DNA from: Burkholderia lata
Lineage (GTDB): Bacteria; Pseudomonadota; Gammaproteobacteria; Burkholderiales; Burkholderiaceae
Direction: 5' to 3'
Length of the DNA stretch: 64,000 nt
Assembly: GCF_000012945.1 (NCBI RefSeq)
Contig: NC_007511.1
Coordinates: 3,410,001-3,474,000, forward strand
Made by a program: the position numbers and the translations under genes. Shown piece by piece: positions 16,379-24,953 of this stretch (the stretch's first letter is position 1; every line of letters starts with the position of its first letter). The notes beneath the pieces were generated by a model. It did not search any database. It was not told the DNA's origin and saw nothing but the letters and a program-made list of their open reading frames with translations.

Positions 16379-17348
16379 CCAGCCTTCCGAAAACATGAAT
16401 CCCGACCTGATTTCCGGGCGACGCAATGCGGGCAATTTCCTGCGGCTGCGGCACTTGCGCATGCTTGAACTGGTCGCGGACGGCGGCTCGCTCGCCGCGG
16501 CCGCACGCACGCTGCACCTGTCCCAGCCGGCGATCACGAAAATGCTGCAGGAGATGGAAGCGGTGTTCGGCACGATGCTCGTGACGCGCGGCGCGCGCGG
16601 CGGACGGCTGACCGCCGACGGCGAAGCCGTCCTGCAGCGCCTGCGGATCGCGCTCGCGCAATTCGACATTGCGCTGGCCGGCGACGGCAACGACGACGGC
16701 AGGCCGCTGCTGCGCATCGGCATGCTGCCCGTGGTCAGCGTCGCGCTGCTGCCGCAGATCATGCGGAACCTGACACGGGACGCCCCCGCGCCACGGCTCA
16801 CGGTCATGGAATCGAACGTCTCGGGGCTGCTGGACGCGCTGTCGACCGGACGGATCGACTGCATCATCAGCCGCCCCGACGCGGAAGCGTTGGCGAAGCT
16901 CGACGGGCTCGACGTCACGATCGTCCCGGTGTACGAAGAACCGCTGGCGATTGCGTGTCCGCTCGCGCACCCGTTCGCCGATGCGCGACGCATCTCGACG
17001 GAGCAACTGCAGCGCGAAGAATGGATCGTCCCGCATGCCGGCACCGACACCCGCCGCGCCTTCGACGCGCTGTTCGTCGATCACGGCCTGATGCCGCCGC
17101 GCCCGCTCGTCGAATCGATGTCGTTTCACACGAACCTGCAGATGGCCGACGCGCTCGGCGCGCTGACCGTCGCGCCACAGTCGGCCGTGCTGCACTATGC
17201 GCGCATGGGCGTGATCCGCAGGGTTGGCGGTTTTCCGGTCATGCCGGTGGGGGAAATCGCGCTGATCCACCTCGCGACGATGACCGGCCTGCCCGCGCTG
17301 CAGCGGTTTCGCGATGCGGTCGAAGCGGCCGCGCATACGCGTCGTTGA
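16374..17348 (+). CDS. LysR-family regulator of the CoA-transferase operon (inferred)
   Basis: A 324-residue LTTR. The HTH lies at about 25-80 (LRLRHLRMLELVADGGSLAA, LHLSQPAITKMLQEME) and the effector-binding domain at about 105-310. The sequence GARGGRLTADGEAVLQR after the HTH resembles GbpR/PcaQ-like regulators of sugar-acid and aromatic pathways. It is transcribed away from the CoA-transferase operon, the usual LTTR arrangement. The intergenic region contains a TTCATGAA pair as probable binding site; its second copy covers the ATG, suggesting negative autoregulation. Confidence 0.9.
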   Translation: MNQPSENMNPDLISGRRNAGNFLRLRHLRMLELVADGGSLAAAARTLHLSQPAITKMLQEMEAVFGTMLVTRGARGGRLTADGEAVLQRLRIALAQFDIALAGDGNDDGRPLLRIGMLPVVSVALLPQIMRNLTRDAPAPRLTVMESNVSGLLDALSTGRIDCIISRPDAEALAKLDGLDVTIVPVYEEPLAIACPLAHPFADARRISTEQLQREEWIVPHAGTDTRRAFDALFVDHGLMPPRPLVESMSFHTNLQMADALGALTVAPQSAVLHYARMGVIRRVGGFPVMPVGEIALIHLATMTGLPALQRFRDAVEAAAHTRR

Positions 17349-17384
17349 TCCGCATTCCTGACGGGCCGGCCAGCCTTCTCGTCA

Positions 17385-18287
17385 TCACGAAATCCACTCG
17401 GCATGCAGCTGCTCGCTGTCGCCGAGATAGTCGAGCACCCAGCGCATGACCGGCGCCGTCTTCTGCGCATGCCACGCGACACAGCACGGGCTCGGCGCTT
17501 TCGGCTCGCCCAGCGTCTTCTCGACCAGCCGCCCGGTTTCGACGAACGGCCGCGCGAGATGCAGCGGCATGTAGCCGATGCCGAGCCCTTCGACGAAGCA
17601 GTTGATCGCACGCTGCCAGTCCGGCACCACGAGCCGCCGCTGGTTCGGCAGCAGCCACGTATCGCGCCGCGGGATGTCGCGCGACGTGTCTTCGAGGCAG
17701 ATCGACGGGAACGCGGTGAGTGCGTCGGACGCTAGCGGCGCATCGGCGCCGGCCAGCGGATGATCGGGGCTCACGAGAAACGCCCACTCGATCGCCCCCA
17801 TGTCGCGGAACCTGAATTCACCGCCGACAGGCACGGCCGTCGTCGCGCCGATCGCGATGTCCGCGCGCCCGGTGGCAAGCGCTTCCCACACGCCGTTGAA
17901 CACTTCGATCCGCACGATCAGCTCGACGTTGTCGAAGTGGCGGTAGAAGTCGGCCATCAGGGCATCGATGCGACGGCTCGACACGATGTTGTCGAGCGCG
18001 ATCGACAGGCTCGGCTGCCAGCCGTTCGCCACCCGCAGCGTGTCGCGGCGAATCTCGTCCATGCGCTTCAGGATGTCGCGCGCCTCGTTCACGAAATGCT
18101 CGCCGGCCTCGGTCGGCACGACGTGCCGGTGCATGCGCCTGAACAGCACGACGCCCAGCTCTTCCTCGATGTTCCTGACCGCATAGCTGACCGCCGACGG
18201 CACGCGATGCAGCGCGTTCGCCGCCGCCGTGAAGCTGCGCGTGCGCGCGATCAGCTCGATCAGTTGAAGCGACTCGATGGACAGCAC
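17385..18287 (-). CDS. LysR-family regulator, PunR (YdhB)-like
   Basis: A 300-residue LTTR with HTH ELIARTRSFTAAANALHRVPSAVSYAVRNIEEELG (about 12-46). The HRVPSAVSY segment, GWQPSLSIALDNIV, FYRHFDNVEL, EVFNGVWEAL, WLLPNQRRLVVPDW and the C-terminal LDYLGDSEQLHAEW closely follow E. coli PunR, which controls the purine transporter PunC. Start is GTG at 18287, six bases after AAGGAGA. It is divergent from a small YdcZ-type membrane protein instead of a PunC-like MFS gene, so the ligand may differ. Confidence 0.85.
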   Translation of the reverse strand: MLSIESLQLIELIARTRSFTAAANALHRVPSAVSYAVRNIEEELGVVLFRRMHRHVVPTEAGEHFVNEARDILKRMDEIRRDTLRVANGWQPSLSIALDNIVSSRRIDALMADFYRHFDNVELIVRIEVFNGVWEALATGRADIAIGATTAVPVGGEFRFRDMGAIEWAFLVSPDHPLAGADAPLASDALTAFPSICLEDTSRDIPRRDTWLLPNQRRLVVPDWQRAINCFVEGLGIGYMPLHLARPFVETGRLVEKTLGEPKAPSPCCVAWHAQKTAPVMRWVLDYLGDSEQLHAEWIS

Positions 18288-18363
18288 CCCGCGTCTCCTT
18301 GCCGTGAATTCTTTTGAATGCGCGCGTGAAAATATACCGTTTCACGCGATCGCGTCACAGGCC

Positions 18364-18384
18364 AATACTGTTACCCGCAGTATT
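18364..18384. promoter_or_regulatory. inverted repeat in PunR-like/YdcZ-like divergent region
   Basis: Perfect arms AATACTG and CAGTATT separated by 7 bases (TTACCCG), located 31 bases before the membrane-protein ATG and in the gap to the divergent LysR gene. Position and symmetry fit an LTTR operator. Confidence 0.5.
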
Positions 18385-18415
18385 CGTGGTTCGACACATG
18401 GGAGACGGAAGGCGT

Positions 18416-18856
18416 ATGGCAAACAACATCATCGGGCTCGCCGCGATCGCGGCGATCGGCGGCTGCGCGGTCGCGCTGCAGGGGCAATTCATGGGCGTCA
18501 TGTCGAAGAGCATCGGCACGACCGGCGGGATCTTCGTGAACTACATCAGCGGCGCGCTGGTCGCGATCGTGCTGCTGGCCGCGCAGCACGGCGGTGAACT
18601 CCGCGCATGGACGTCGGTGCCGTGGTATGCGCTGTCAGCCGGCGTGCTCGGCCTCGTGATCGCGGGATCGATCGGCTATACCGCTTCGCAGCTCGGCCTG
18701 ACGACGGCCTTTACGATCATCGTCGCGACGCAGTTCGTCGTGTCCGCGATGCTCGATCATTTCGGCTGGCTCGGCGCGATGCCGCGGCCGCTCGACGTCA
18801 CGCGCTTCACCGGCATCGGTGCGATCGTCGCGGGGGTCTGGCTCACGTCGAAGTAA
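18416..18856 (+). CDS. YdcZ-type (DMT superfamily) small membrane protein
   Basis: A 146-residue, very hydrophobic protein with about five predicted membrane segments, matching the half-size DMT_YdcZ (DUF606) family: GGCAVALQGQFMG in the first helix, GIFVNYISGALVA in the second and GIGAIVAGVWL near the end. These small proteins are thought to work as dimers in export or import of metabolites; function is mostly unknown. ATG at 18416 is preferred over an upstream in-frame start at 18314, which would extend into the promoter. A LysR of the PunR type is divergent, with an inverted repeat between them. Confidence 0.8.
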   Translation: MANNIIGLAAIAAIGGCAVALQGQFMGVMSKSIGTTGGIFVNYISGALVAIVLLAAQHGGELRAWTSVPWYALSAGVLGLVIAGSIGYTASQLGLTTAFTIIVATQFVVSAMLDHFGWLGAMPRPLDVTRFTGIGAIVAGVWLTSK

Positions 18857-18887
18857 TCGCGGGCCGCCGCGTGCGCATCACTGCACA

Positions 18888-19793
18888 TCACTGCGCGTCG
18901 CCGATCCCACCCATCAGCATCATCAGCTGCTCGCGCAGCCACCGGCTGCCCTGGTCCTGATCGGCGCTGCGATGCCAGTAGCAGAAGTATTCGAGGGCCG
19001 GCATCTCGAACGGCAGTTCGAGAATGCGCGCCGGATAGCGCTGCAGCAGCCGCAGCGGCGCCGTCAGCGCGAGATCGCCGCGCATCGCGATCAGCGGCGC
19101 GACCATGTAGTGCTGCACGCGCATCTGGATGGTGCGGCGCAGCCCGAGGCGCGTCAGCTCCGCGTCGACGTACCCGCTGCCCTTGCGGCGGCTCGACACG
19201 TGGATGTGCCCCATCGCAAGGTAGTCGTCCATGGTGAGCGTGTCGCCCTTGAACGGGTGATCGTCGCGGATCATGCACGCATAGCGGTCGCGCACGAGCA
19301 GCGCCTGGTGCAGGTGCGGATCGCCGATCAGCGGCGCGTCGATCGCGATGTCGACGGAGCCGTTCGCGAGCGCGGTCGCGACTTCGCGGCGGTCCATCGT
19401 GTAGCTACGCACATGCATGCCGGGCGCATGCGTCTGCAGCAGTTCGCCGAGCGCGGGCAGCAGCAGCGCCTCGGTCAGGTCGCTCATGCTCATCCGGAAC
19501 ACGCGCGTCGATGACGCCGGATCGAACACGTCGCCTTCATGCGCGCTCGAGTCGAGCAGCTGCATCGCCTCGCGCACGCGGCCGACGATGTTCTCGGCCA
19601 GCGGCGTGGGCATCATCCCGGCCGGCGTGCTGACGAACAGCGGATCGTTCAGGGTCTTGCGCAGCCGCGCCAGCGCGTTGCTGACAGCCGGCTGCGTGAG
19701 GTTCAGCACCTCGGCCGCGCGCGTCAGGTTGCGCTTGGTGTAGATCGCGTCGAATACGACGAACAGGTTCAGGTCAATCTTCGAAAGGCGCAT
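18888..19793 (-). CDS. LysR-family regulator (NodD/LinR-like)
   Basis: A 301-residue LTTR. N-terminus MRLSKIDLNLFVVFDAIYTKRNLTRAAEVLNLTQPAVSNALARLRKTLND is the long-HTH type of NodD, LinR and related proteins, which also use motifs like FRMSMSD and YFCYWHRSADQDQGSRWLRE seen here. Start at 19793 follows AAGGAGA. It lies 76 bases downstream of the acyl-CoA dehydrogenase operon and on the same strand, so it may be the regulator of that operon, but it could be read from its own promoter. Confidence 0.9.
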   Translation of the reverse strand: MRLSKIDLNLFVVFDAIYTKRNLTRAAEVLNLTQPAVSNALARLRKTLNDPLFVSTPAGMMPTPLAENIVGRVREAMQLLDSSAHEGDVFDPASSTRVFRMSMSDLTEALLLPALGELLQTHAPGMHVRSYTMDRREVATALANGSVDIAIDAPLIGDPHLHQALLVRDRYACMIRDDHPFKGDTLTMDDYLAMGHIHVSSRRKGSGYVDAELTRLGLRRTIQMRVQHYMVAPLIAMRGDLALTAPLRLLQRYPARILELPFEMPALEYFCYWHRSADQDQGSRWLREQLMMLMGGIGDAQ

Positions 19794-19869
19794 CGCCGGA
19801 TCTCCTTGCCGGCATCTTACGGCGTGCGCCTCCCGTTCGTCCACGGCCCTGCGCATCGTGGCGCGGTGC

Positions 19870-21114
19870 TCAGCCGCGCAGCGGCGGCGTCAGGTACGCG
19901 GCCGTCGAACCCGGCTCGCCGCCCTGGATTTCCATCCGCGCGATCGCCTGCAGGTGCACCTCGTCAGGGCCGTCGGCGAAGCGCAGCGCGCGGCCCCAGG
20001 TCCAGTGGTCGGCGAGCGGCGTATCGGGGCTCAACCCCGCCGCGCCGAACACCTGCATCGCACGGTCGCACACGTCCGTGTACACGGTCGGCACCAGCGC
20101 CTTGATCATCGAGATTTCCTTGCGGGCGGCCTTCGCGCCGACCTTGTCGATCATCCACGCGGCCTTCAGCACCAGCAAACGCGCCTGCTCGATCTCGATG
20201 CGCGAGCGCGCGATCCATTCGCCGACCGTGCCGTGCTTGTTCAGCGGCTTGCCGAACGCGACGCGCGACTGCGCGCGGTCGACCATCAGCTCCAGCGCAA
20301 GCTCGGCCGCGCCGATCGAGCGCATGCAGTGGTGGATGCGACCCGGCCCGAGGCGGGCCTGCGCAAGCGCGAAGCCACTGCCTTCCGTGCCGAGCAGGTT
20401 GCTCGCCGGCACGCGCACGTTGTCGAACGTGATCTCGCAGTGTCCTTCGGGCGCATGGTGATTGACCACCGTGATGTTGCGCACGATCGTCACGCCCGGC
20501 GTGTCGCGCGGTACGAGGATCATGCTCTGCTGCTGGTGCGACGCGGCCTCGGGATCGGTCTTGCCCATCACGATGAAGATCTTGCAGTTCGGATGCGCGG
20601 CGTTCGTGATGAACCACTTGCGGCCGTTGATCACGTACTCGTCGCCCACGCGCTCGATGCGCGTCGTGATGTTCGTCGCATCCGACGACGCCACGTCGGG
20701 CTCCGTCATCGCGAACGCCGAGCGGATCTCGCCGCGCAGCAGCGGCTTCAGCCACTGTTCGCGCTGCTCCGGCGACGCGAACATGTGCAGCAGTTCCATG
20801 TTGCCGGTGTCGGGCGCGTTGCAGTTGAACACTTCCGACGCCCAGCCCACCCGCCCCATGATCTCGGCGAGCGGCGCGTATTCGAGGTTCGTCAGGCCCA
20901 TGCCGGGCTCGTCGTCCTTCAGGTGCGGCAGGAACAGGTTCCACAGCCCTTCCGCCTTCGCGCGCTCCTTCAGTTCCTCCATGAACGACACGGGATACTG
21001 GCCCGCGTGCACTTCCTCGTTCCACTGGCGAATGCGCGGCACGATGTGCGCGTCCATGAATGCGCGCACGCGGCTGCGCAGTTCTTCCACTTTCGGGGTG
21101 TAGCCAAAGTCCAT
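19870..21114 (-). CDS. acyl-CoA dehydrogenase, ACAD10/ACAD11 (LvaC)-like
   Basis: A 414-residue flavoenzyme. Typical ACAD motifs are [17 protein letters not shown] (FAD/substrate contact, about 140) and [11 protein letters not shown]; the stretch [25 protein letters not shown] and the C-terminal [18 protein letters not shown] are diagnostic of the ACAD10/ACAD11 branch. Members of that branch act on 4-phosphoacyl-CoA made from 4-hydroxyacyl-CoA. The neighbouring phosphotransferase is the separate-gene form of the kinase domain that is fused to the dehydrogenase in the animal proteins. Two SDR genes and a histidine phosphatase gene complete the operon. ATG is preceded by GAGGAG. Confidence 0.92.
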   Translation of the reverse strand: MDFGYTPKVEELRSRVRAFMDAHIVPRIRQWNEEVHAGQYPVSFMEELKERAKAEGLWNLFLPHLKDDEPGMGLTNLEYAPLAEIMGRVGWASEVFNCNAPDTGNMELLHMFASPEQREQWLKPLLRGEIRSAFAMTEPDVASSDATNITTRIERVGDEYVINGRKWFITNAAHPNCKIFIVMGKTDPEAASHQQQSMILVPRDTPGVTIVRNITVVNHHAPEGHCEITFDNVRVPASNLLGTEGSGFALAQARLGPGRIHHCMRSIGAAELALELMVDRAQSRVAFGKPLNKHGTVGEWIARSRIEIEQARLLVLKAAWMIDKVGAKAARKEISMIKALVPTVYTDVCDRAMQVFGAAGLSPDTPLADHWTWGRALRFADGPDEVHLQAIARMEIQGGEPGSTAAYLTPPLRG

Positions 21115-21147
21115 GATCGACTCCTCGATTCCGTTCGTTCGGTTCCG

Positions 21148-21906
21148 TCAGAAGGCCGAGACACCGCCGTCGACGGCGACGGCCTGCCCGGTCAGATAAG
21201 TGTTTTCCTTCGCGCACAGCATCAGCATCGTCGCGACGACTTCCTCGGGCCGGCCGAGCCGCTTCATCGGCGAGCCCTGCGCGAGAAAGTCCTGGCGGTC
21301 GCCGATATCGCTGTCGGTGACCATCGGCGTCGTGCTGTAGAACGGGCACACCGCATTCACGCGAATGCCGTGGCGCGCGTATTCGATGGCCGCCGTCTTC
21401 GTGAGCCCGACCACCGCATGCTTCGACGCCGCATAGGCGGCCAGCTTCGGCGCGCCGCCGAGCCCGGCCATCGACGCGACGTTCAGGATCACGCCTGCGC
21501 GCTGCGCGAGCATCTGGCGGATCTGGTGCTTCATCCCGAAGAACACGCCCTTTGCGTTCACCGCGAAGCTCAGGTCGAGATCGGCCTCGTCGGTATCGAT
21601 CAGCGCCTTCATCGGCGGTGCGATGCCCGCGTTGTTGATGCCGACGTCGAGCCGGCCGAAACGCTCGGCCGCGGCCTGCACCAGCGCGGCCACTTCCGCT
21701 TCGATACGCACGTCGCAGCGCTGCGCGATCACGTCGGCGCCGGCCACGCGCAGCGGCGCAGCCACGCGTTCGAGCGCGTCGACGTTCAGGTCGCCGAGCG
21801 CGACGCGCGCGCCCATCGCGGCCAACTCGCTCGCGAGCAACGCGCCGAAGCCGCTCGCGGCGCCGGTGATCATCACGGCTTGCCCTGCGTAGCTGTCGAT
21901 CTTCAT
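21148..21906 (-). CDS. SDR-family oxidoreductase (3-hydroxyacyl-CoA dehydrogenase-like)
   Basis: A 252-residue classical short-chain dehydrogenase: cofactor motif TGAASGFG (14-21), NNAG (91-94), catalytic Ser145, Tyr158 and Lys162 (YAASK). Asp39 after the second strand (ALGDL) favours NAD(H) over NADP(H). It lies 33 bases upstream of the acyl-CoA dehydrogenase gene and only 7 bases after a second SDR gene, so it is firmly within the operon. A step on a 3-hydroxyacyl-CoA or a related hydroxy acid is likely. Confidence 0.88.
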   Translation of the reverse strand: MKIDSYAGQAVMITGAASGFGALLASELAAMGARVALGDLNVDALERVAAPLRVAGADVIAQRCDVRIEAEVAALVQAAAERFGRLDVGINNAGIAPPMKALIDTDEADLDLSFAVNAKGVFFGMKHQIRQMLAQRAGVILNVASMAGLGGAPKLAAYAASKHAVVGLTKTAAIEYARHGIRVNAVCPFYSTTPMVTDSDIGDRQDFLAQGSPMKRLGRPEEVVATMLMLCAKENTYLTGQAVAVDGGVSAF

Positions 21907-21913
21907 CGCGCGC

Positions 21914-22678
21914 TCAGATCGTCAGGCCGCCATCGACGACGATGCATTCGCCGTTCGTGTAGCTCGCCGCATCCGACACGAGATACAGCACCGTGCCGGC
22001 CATTTCGCGCGGCTCCGCATGGCGGCGCAGCGGGATCTTCCCCATCCAGGTCTCGTAGATGTCCTTGTCGGCGAACAGCGCGCCCGCGAACTTCGTCTTC
22101 GTGAGACCCGGCAGCAACGCGTTCACGCGGATGCCGAGCGGCCCGCATTCCTTCGCGAACGCCTTCGTCATGTTGACGACCGCAGCCTTCGTGATCGAGT
22201 AGATGCCCTGCCGGTCGCCCGGCTGCAGCGCATTCACCGACGCCGTGTTGACGATCGCGCCGCCGCCGTTCGCCTTCATCAGCTTGCCGGCCTCGACCGA
22301 CATGAAGAAGTAGCCGCGGATGTTCACGTCGACCGTCTTCTCGTACGCGGCGAGGTCGGTATCGAGGATGTGCCCGAAATACGGGTTCGCGGCTGCGTTG
22401 TTCACGAGGATGTCGAGGCGGCCGTGCTTGCCGCGGATGTGCTCGAACGTCGCGGCGATGTCGTCGAGCCGCCCGACGTGGCAGGCCAGCGCCTCGGCGC
22501 GGCCGCCTGCCGCGACGATCTCGTCGGCCACGGCCTGGCAGTCGTCGAGCTTGCGGCTCGACACGATCACGTGCGCGCCCTGCTCCGCGAGCAGTTTCGC
22601 GATTTCCTCGCCGATGCCGCGGCTCGCGCCCGTCACCAGGGCGATCTTGCCCGTCAGGTCGAACAGATTCGTTGCCAT
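21914..22678 (-). CDS. SDR-family oxidoreductase
   Basis: A 254-residue classical SDR: TGASRGIG (16-23), NNAA (93-96), Ser147, Tyr160 and Lys164 (YSITK). SSR at 40-42 (VSSRK) places an Arg after the second strand, which usually favours NADP(H), in contrast with the NAD-like neighbour. Start at 22678 (MATNLFDLTGK) is chosen over an in-frame start at 22696. The pattern ASRGIGEEIAKLLAEQGAHVIVSSRK is like DHRS4-type reductases of carbonyl compounds. It is the third gene of the phosphotransferase/acyl-CoA dehydrogenase operon. Confidence 0.88.
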   Translation of the reverse strand: MATNLFDLTGKIALVTGASRGIGEEIAKLLAEQGAHVIVSSRKLDDCQAVADEIVAAGGRAEALACHVGRLDDIAATFEHIRGKHGRLDILVNNAAANPYFGHILDTDLAAYEKTVDVNIRGYFFMSVEAGKLMKANGGGAIVNTASVNALQPGDRQGIYSITKAAVVNMTKAFAKECGPLGIRVNALLPGLTKTKFAGALFADKDIYETWMGKIPLRRHAEPREMAGTVLYLVSDAASYTNGECIVVDGGLTI

Positions 22679-22720
22679 GTTGCTGTGCTCCTCCATTGAT
22701 GTGTTGTCGTGCCCGGCGGC

Positions 22721-23752
22721 TTAGCGATGCGCGTCGATCACGCCGACGGCCAGTTCGGCGAGCCGCCCGGCCATCTCGCCGACACGCAGCGCCTGCTCGC
22801 TCGACGCATTGCCCTGCAGCGCGCGCGCCTTCACGCCCTGCGCGATCGACGCGAGCCGGAAGAAACTGAAGGCGAGGTAGAAATGCCAGTCGCGGATCGG
22901 CTCGATGCCGCGCAGTTCGCAATAGCGCGCGACGATCGCCGCTTCGTCCGGCACGCCGAGTTCCGCGCGATCCTGGCCCGCGAGCCCGCGCACCTGCCCG
23001 CCGGACGGCAGCCGCAGGCACATGCAGAGATACGCGAGATCGGCGAGCGGGTTACCGAGCGTCGACAGTTCCCAGTCGAGCACGGCCTGCACGCGAAAGC
23101 TGTCGCGCGCGAACATCAGGTTGTCGATCCGGAAATCGCCGTGCACCAGCGTCGGCCGGCCCGTGTCGGCGGGGCATGCCTTCGGCAGCCAGTCGATCAG
23201 CGTTTCCATCGCGTCGAGCCGCTCGGTTTCCGCCGCGCGATACTGCTTCGTCCACACGCCGATCTGGCGCTCGAAGTAGTTGCCCGGGCGGCCGTAGTCG
23301 GCAAGGCCCACCGCATCGACATCGACGTCGTGCAACGCAGCCATCGTCTGCAGCAACGCGTCGTAGCACGCCGCGCGATCGGCCTTCGGCAGTTCCGGCA
23401 GCGCGGGATCCCAGAAGATCCGGCCGTCCTCGTAGCTCATCACATAGAACATGCTGCCGATCACGTCGCGGTCTTCGCAGAGGTGATACGGACGCGCGAC
23501 CGGCACCGCGGTGCCCGACAGCGCGCTCAGCACGCGGAATTCGCGGTCGACCGCATGCGCGGACTTCAGCAGTTCGCCCGGCGGCTGGCGGCGCAGCACG
23601 TAGCGGCCGCTCTTCGCGTGCAGCAGGAAAGTCGGATTCGACTGGCCGCCGGCAAACTTCTCCGTGTCGACCGGGCCTTCGAAGCCCGGCACGTGCGCTT
23701 CCAGATAGCGCGTAAGGCGGGCTACGTCGAGTTGCTGGGTAGGGTTCGTCAT
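22721..23752 (-). CDS. APH-family phosphotransferase, ACAD10/11 kinase-domain (LvaA)-like
   Basis: A 343-residue kinase-fold protein. Visible are the substrate/ATP loop GGQSNPTFLL (35-44), Lys/Arg-rich YVLRRQPPG, the Brenner motif VHGDFRIDN (Asp206) and the metal-binding LDWELSTLGNPLADLAYL (Asp226). GGQSNPT, LRRQPPG, SAHAVDREFRV, DYGRPGNYFERQ and FYLAFSFFRLASI all match the kinase part of ACAD10/ACAD11 and LvaA, which phosphorylate the 4-hydroxyl of acyl-CoAs. An antibiotic kinase role is unlikely given the operon. Start 23752 was chosen at MTNPTQQL. Confidence 0.88.
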   Translation of the reverse strand: MTNPTQQLDVARLTRYLEAHVPGFEGPVDTEKFAGGQSNPTFLLHAKSGRYVLRRQPPGELLKSAHAVDREFRVLSALSGTAVPVARPYHLCEDRDVIGSMFYVMSYEDGRIFWDPALPELPKADRAACYDALLQTMAALHDVDVDAVGLADYGRPGNYFERQIGVWTKQYRAAETERLDAMETLIDWLPKACPADTGRPTLVHGDFRIDNLMFARDSFRVQAVLDWELSTLGNPLADLAYLCMCLRLPSGGQVRGLAGQDRAELGVPDEAAIVARYCELRGIEPIRDWHFYLAFSFFRLASIAQGVKARALQGNASSEQALRVGEMAGRLAELAVGVIDAHR

Positions 23753-23771
23753 CGTCGCGATCGTTCGTGGG

Positions 23772-24446
23772 TCAGCCGTAGGTTCGCAGCGCGTGTCGTT
23801 CGGGATCCTCCAGATGCGGGATGCCGTTGAACGACGCGAGGTGGAACGCATCGGCGTTGAAGAAAAACTGCGAAAGACTGCTGTTGCGGATCTGCAGGTT
23901 CAGTGCGATCGCGCTCGACGGCGGGGCGGCCAGCACCTGCTGCACGGTGACCGCGATCGGGCCGCCGGAGCTCACCGCCAGCACGCGCTGGCCGCCGCCG
24001 TGGCGGATGGCCGCGCGGGCCTCGGCCACGCGCTGCTGGAAATGCGCCCAGGTCTCGGGGGCCGAATCGCCGAGCTTGTCTTCCGACCAGAGCTGCAGCA
24101 CCTGCCGGAGCGCACGGAAATGCTCCTTCATCGAGCCGGCCGCGAGGCGGGCGATGTCCGGGTAGTCGCGCGCGGCGGCCGCGAACAGCCCGTGGAAGTC
24201 GTATTCGTTCAGGCCGGGGTGGCGGTCGACTGGCGCGCCTTCGCGGCCCATCCCGCGCAGGATCGCGTCGACCGTCTGCGCGTGGCGGTTCAGCGTGCCG
24301 CAGATCACGCGGTCGAATGTGAGCGCTTGCTGCGCGAAGTATTCGCCAAGCCAGACGCTCTGCTGCTCGCCCGCCGCGGACAACCGGTCGTAGTCGTCCG
24401 TGCCGAAGGACGCCTGCCCGTGCCGTACCAGAAAAAGTTCAGCCAT
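23772..24446 (-). CDS. histidine phosphatase family protein
   Basis: A 224-residue member of the phosphoglycerate mutase-like superfamily with the catalytic RHG motif at 8-10 (FLVRHGQASFG) and the second-half His in VSSGGPIAV replaced, so that the usual GH pair is not obvious. It is the first gene of the operon, 19 bases ahead of the phosphotransferase gene. A phosphatase beside a kinase/dehydrogenase pair could salvage or proofread phosphorylated intermediates; that role is inferred. The RHG nucleophile and flanking Arg are present, so it is probably catalytic. Confidence 0.85.
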   Translation of the reverse strand: MAELFLVRHGQASFGTDDYDRLSAAGEQQSVWLGEYFAQQALTFDRVICGTLNRHAQTVDAILRGMGREGAPVDRHPGLNEYDFHGLFAAAARDYPDIARLAAGSMKEHFRALRQVLQLWSEDKLGDSAPETWAHFQQRVAEARAAIRHGGGQRVLAVSSGGPIAVTVQQVLAAPPSSAIALNLQIRNSSLSQFFFNADAFHLASFNGIPHLEDPERHALRTYG

Positions 24447-24655
24447 CGCATGCCCGCCAGATCAGAAGGATTCAGCATAGGGGGCGGGGACGCATTTTTA
24501 AACTTTATTTTCTGAATCCGGGGGTATTCATTTCGTGAATCCATCCCCGCTCCGGACCTGGCCGTTGCCCGGCGCACGCCATCGCGGCACACGCATTGCT
24601 CCAGTCGCCTCCGGCGGGAGAACCGCGATGTCCCATCCGTTCCAGGAGAGTTGCG

Positions 24656-24811
24656 ATGCTCGGTACGATCCTTATCGTCATACTGATTCTCATACTCGTC
24701 GGTGCATTTCCTGCATGGCCCCACAGCCGAAGTTGGGGCTACTGGCCTTCGAGCACCGTCGGGATGATCGTCATCATCGTCGTGATACTGGTGCTGCTGG
24801 ATCGCATCTGA
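24656..24811 (+). CDS. DUF3309-type small membrane peptide
   Basis: A 51-residue peptide with two hydrophobic segments separated by WPHSRSWGYWPSS, the pattern of the DUF3309 family (MLGTILIVILILILVGAFP at the start and a short Gly-Val-Ile-rich second helix). AGGAGAG at 24644-24650 sets the start at 24656; an in-frame start at 24596 is rejected. The function of the family is unknown; it is common in soil proteobacteria and often stress-linked. It stands alone between the histidine phosphatase operon and an unknown gene. Confidence 0.82.
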   Translation: MLGTILIVILILILVGAFPAWPHSRSWGYWPSSTVGMIVIIVVILVLLDRI

Positions 24812-24953
24812 GGCCGCAGCGCGCGAGCCGGGCAGGCCGAGTCCCGTATGAAACAATGGCGACCGGCCCTGCCGGCCATCCCCGAAGCGCCCGTCCCGGC
24901 GCCGGGCGGGCCGGCAGTCGATTCACGGGCATGACGCGCAAGACAAGCCCCCC

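Noticed and set aside
18306..18317. 12-mer GAATTCTTTTGA shared with 54147-54158 upstream of two unrelated operons
   Set aside because: A shared 12-mer is expected by chance in 64 kb, and no symmetry or regulator links the two sites.
22721..23752. Aminoglycoside-resistance phosphotransferase
   Set aside because: The motifs follow the ACAD10/11 kinase domain and the gene is in an acyl-CoA operon.
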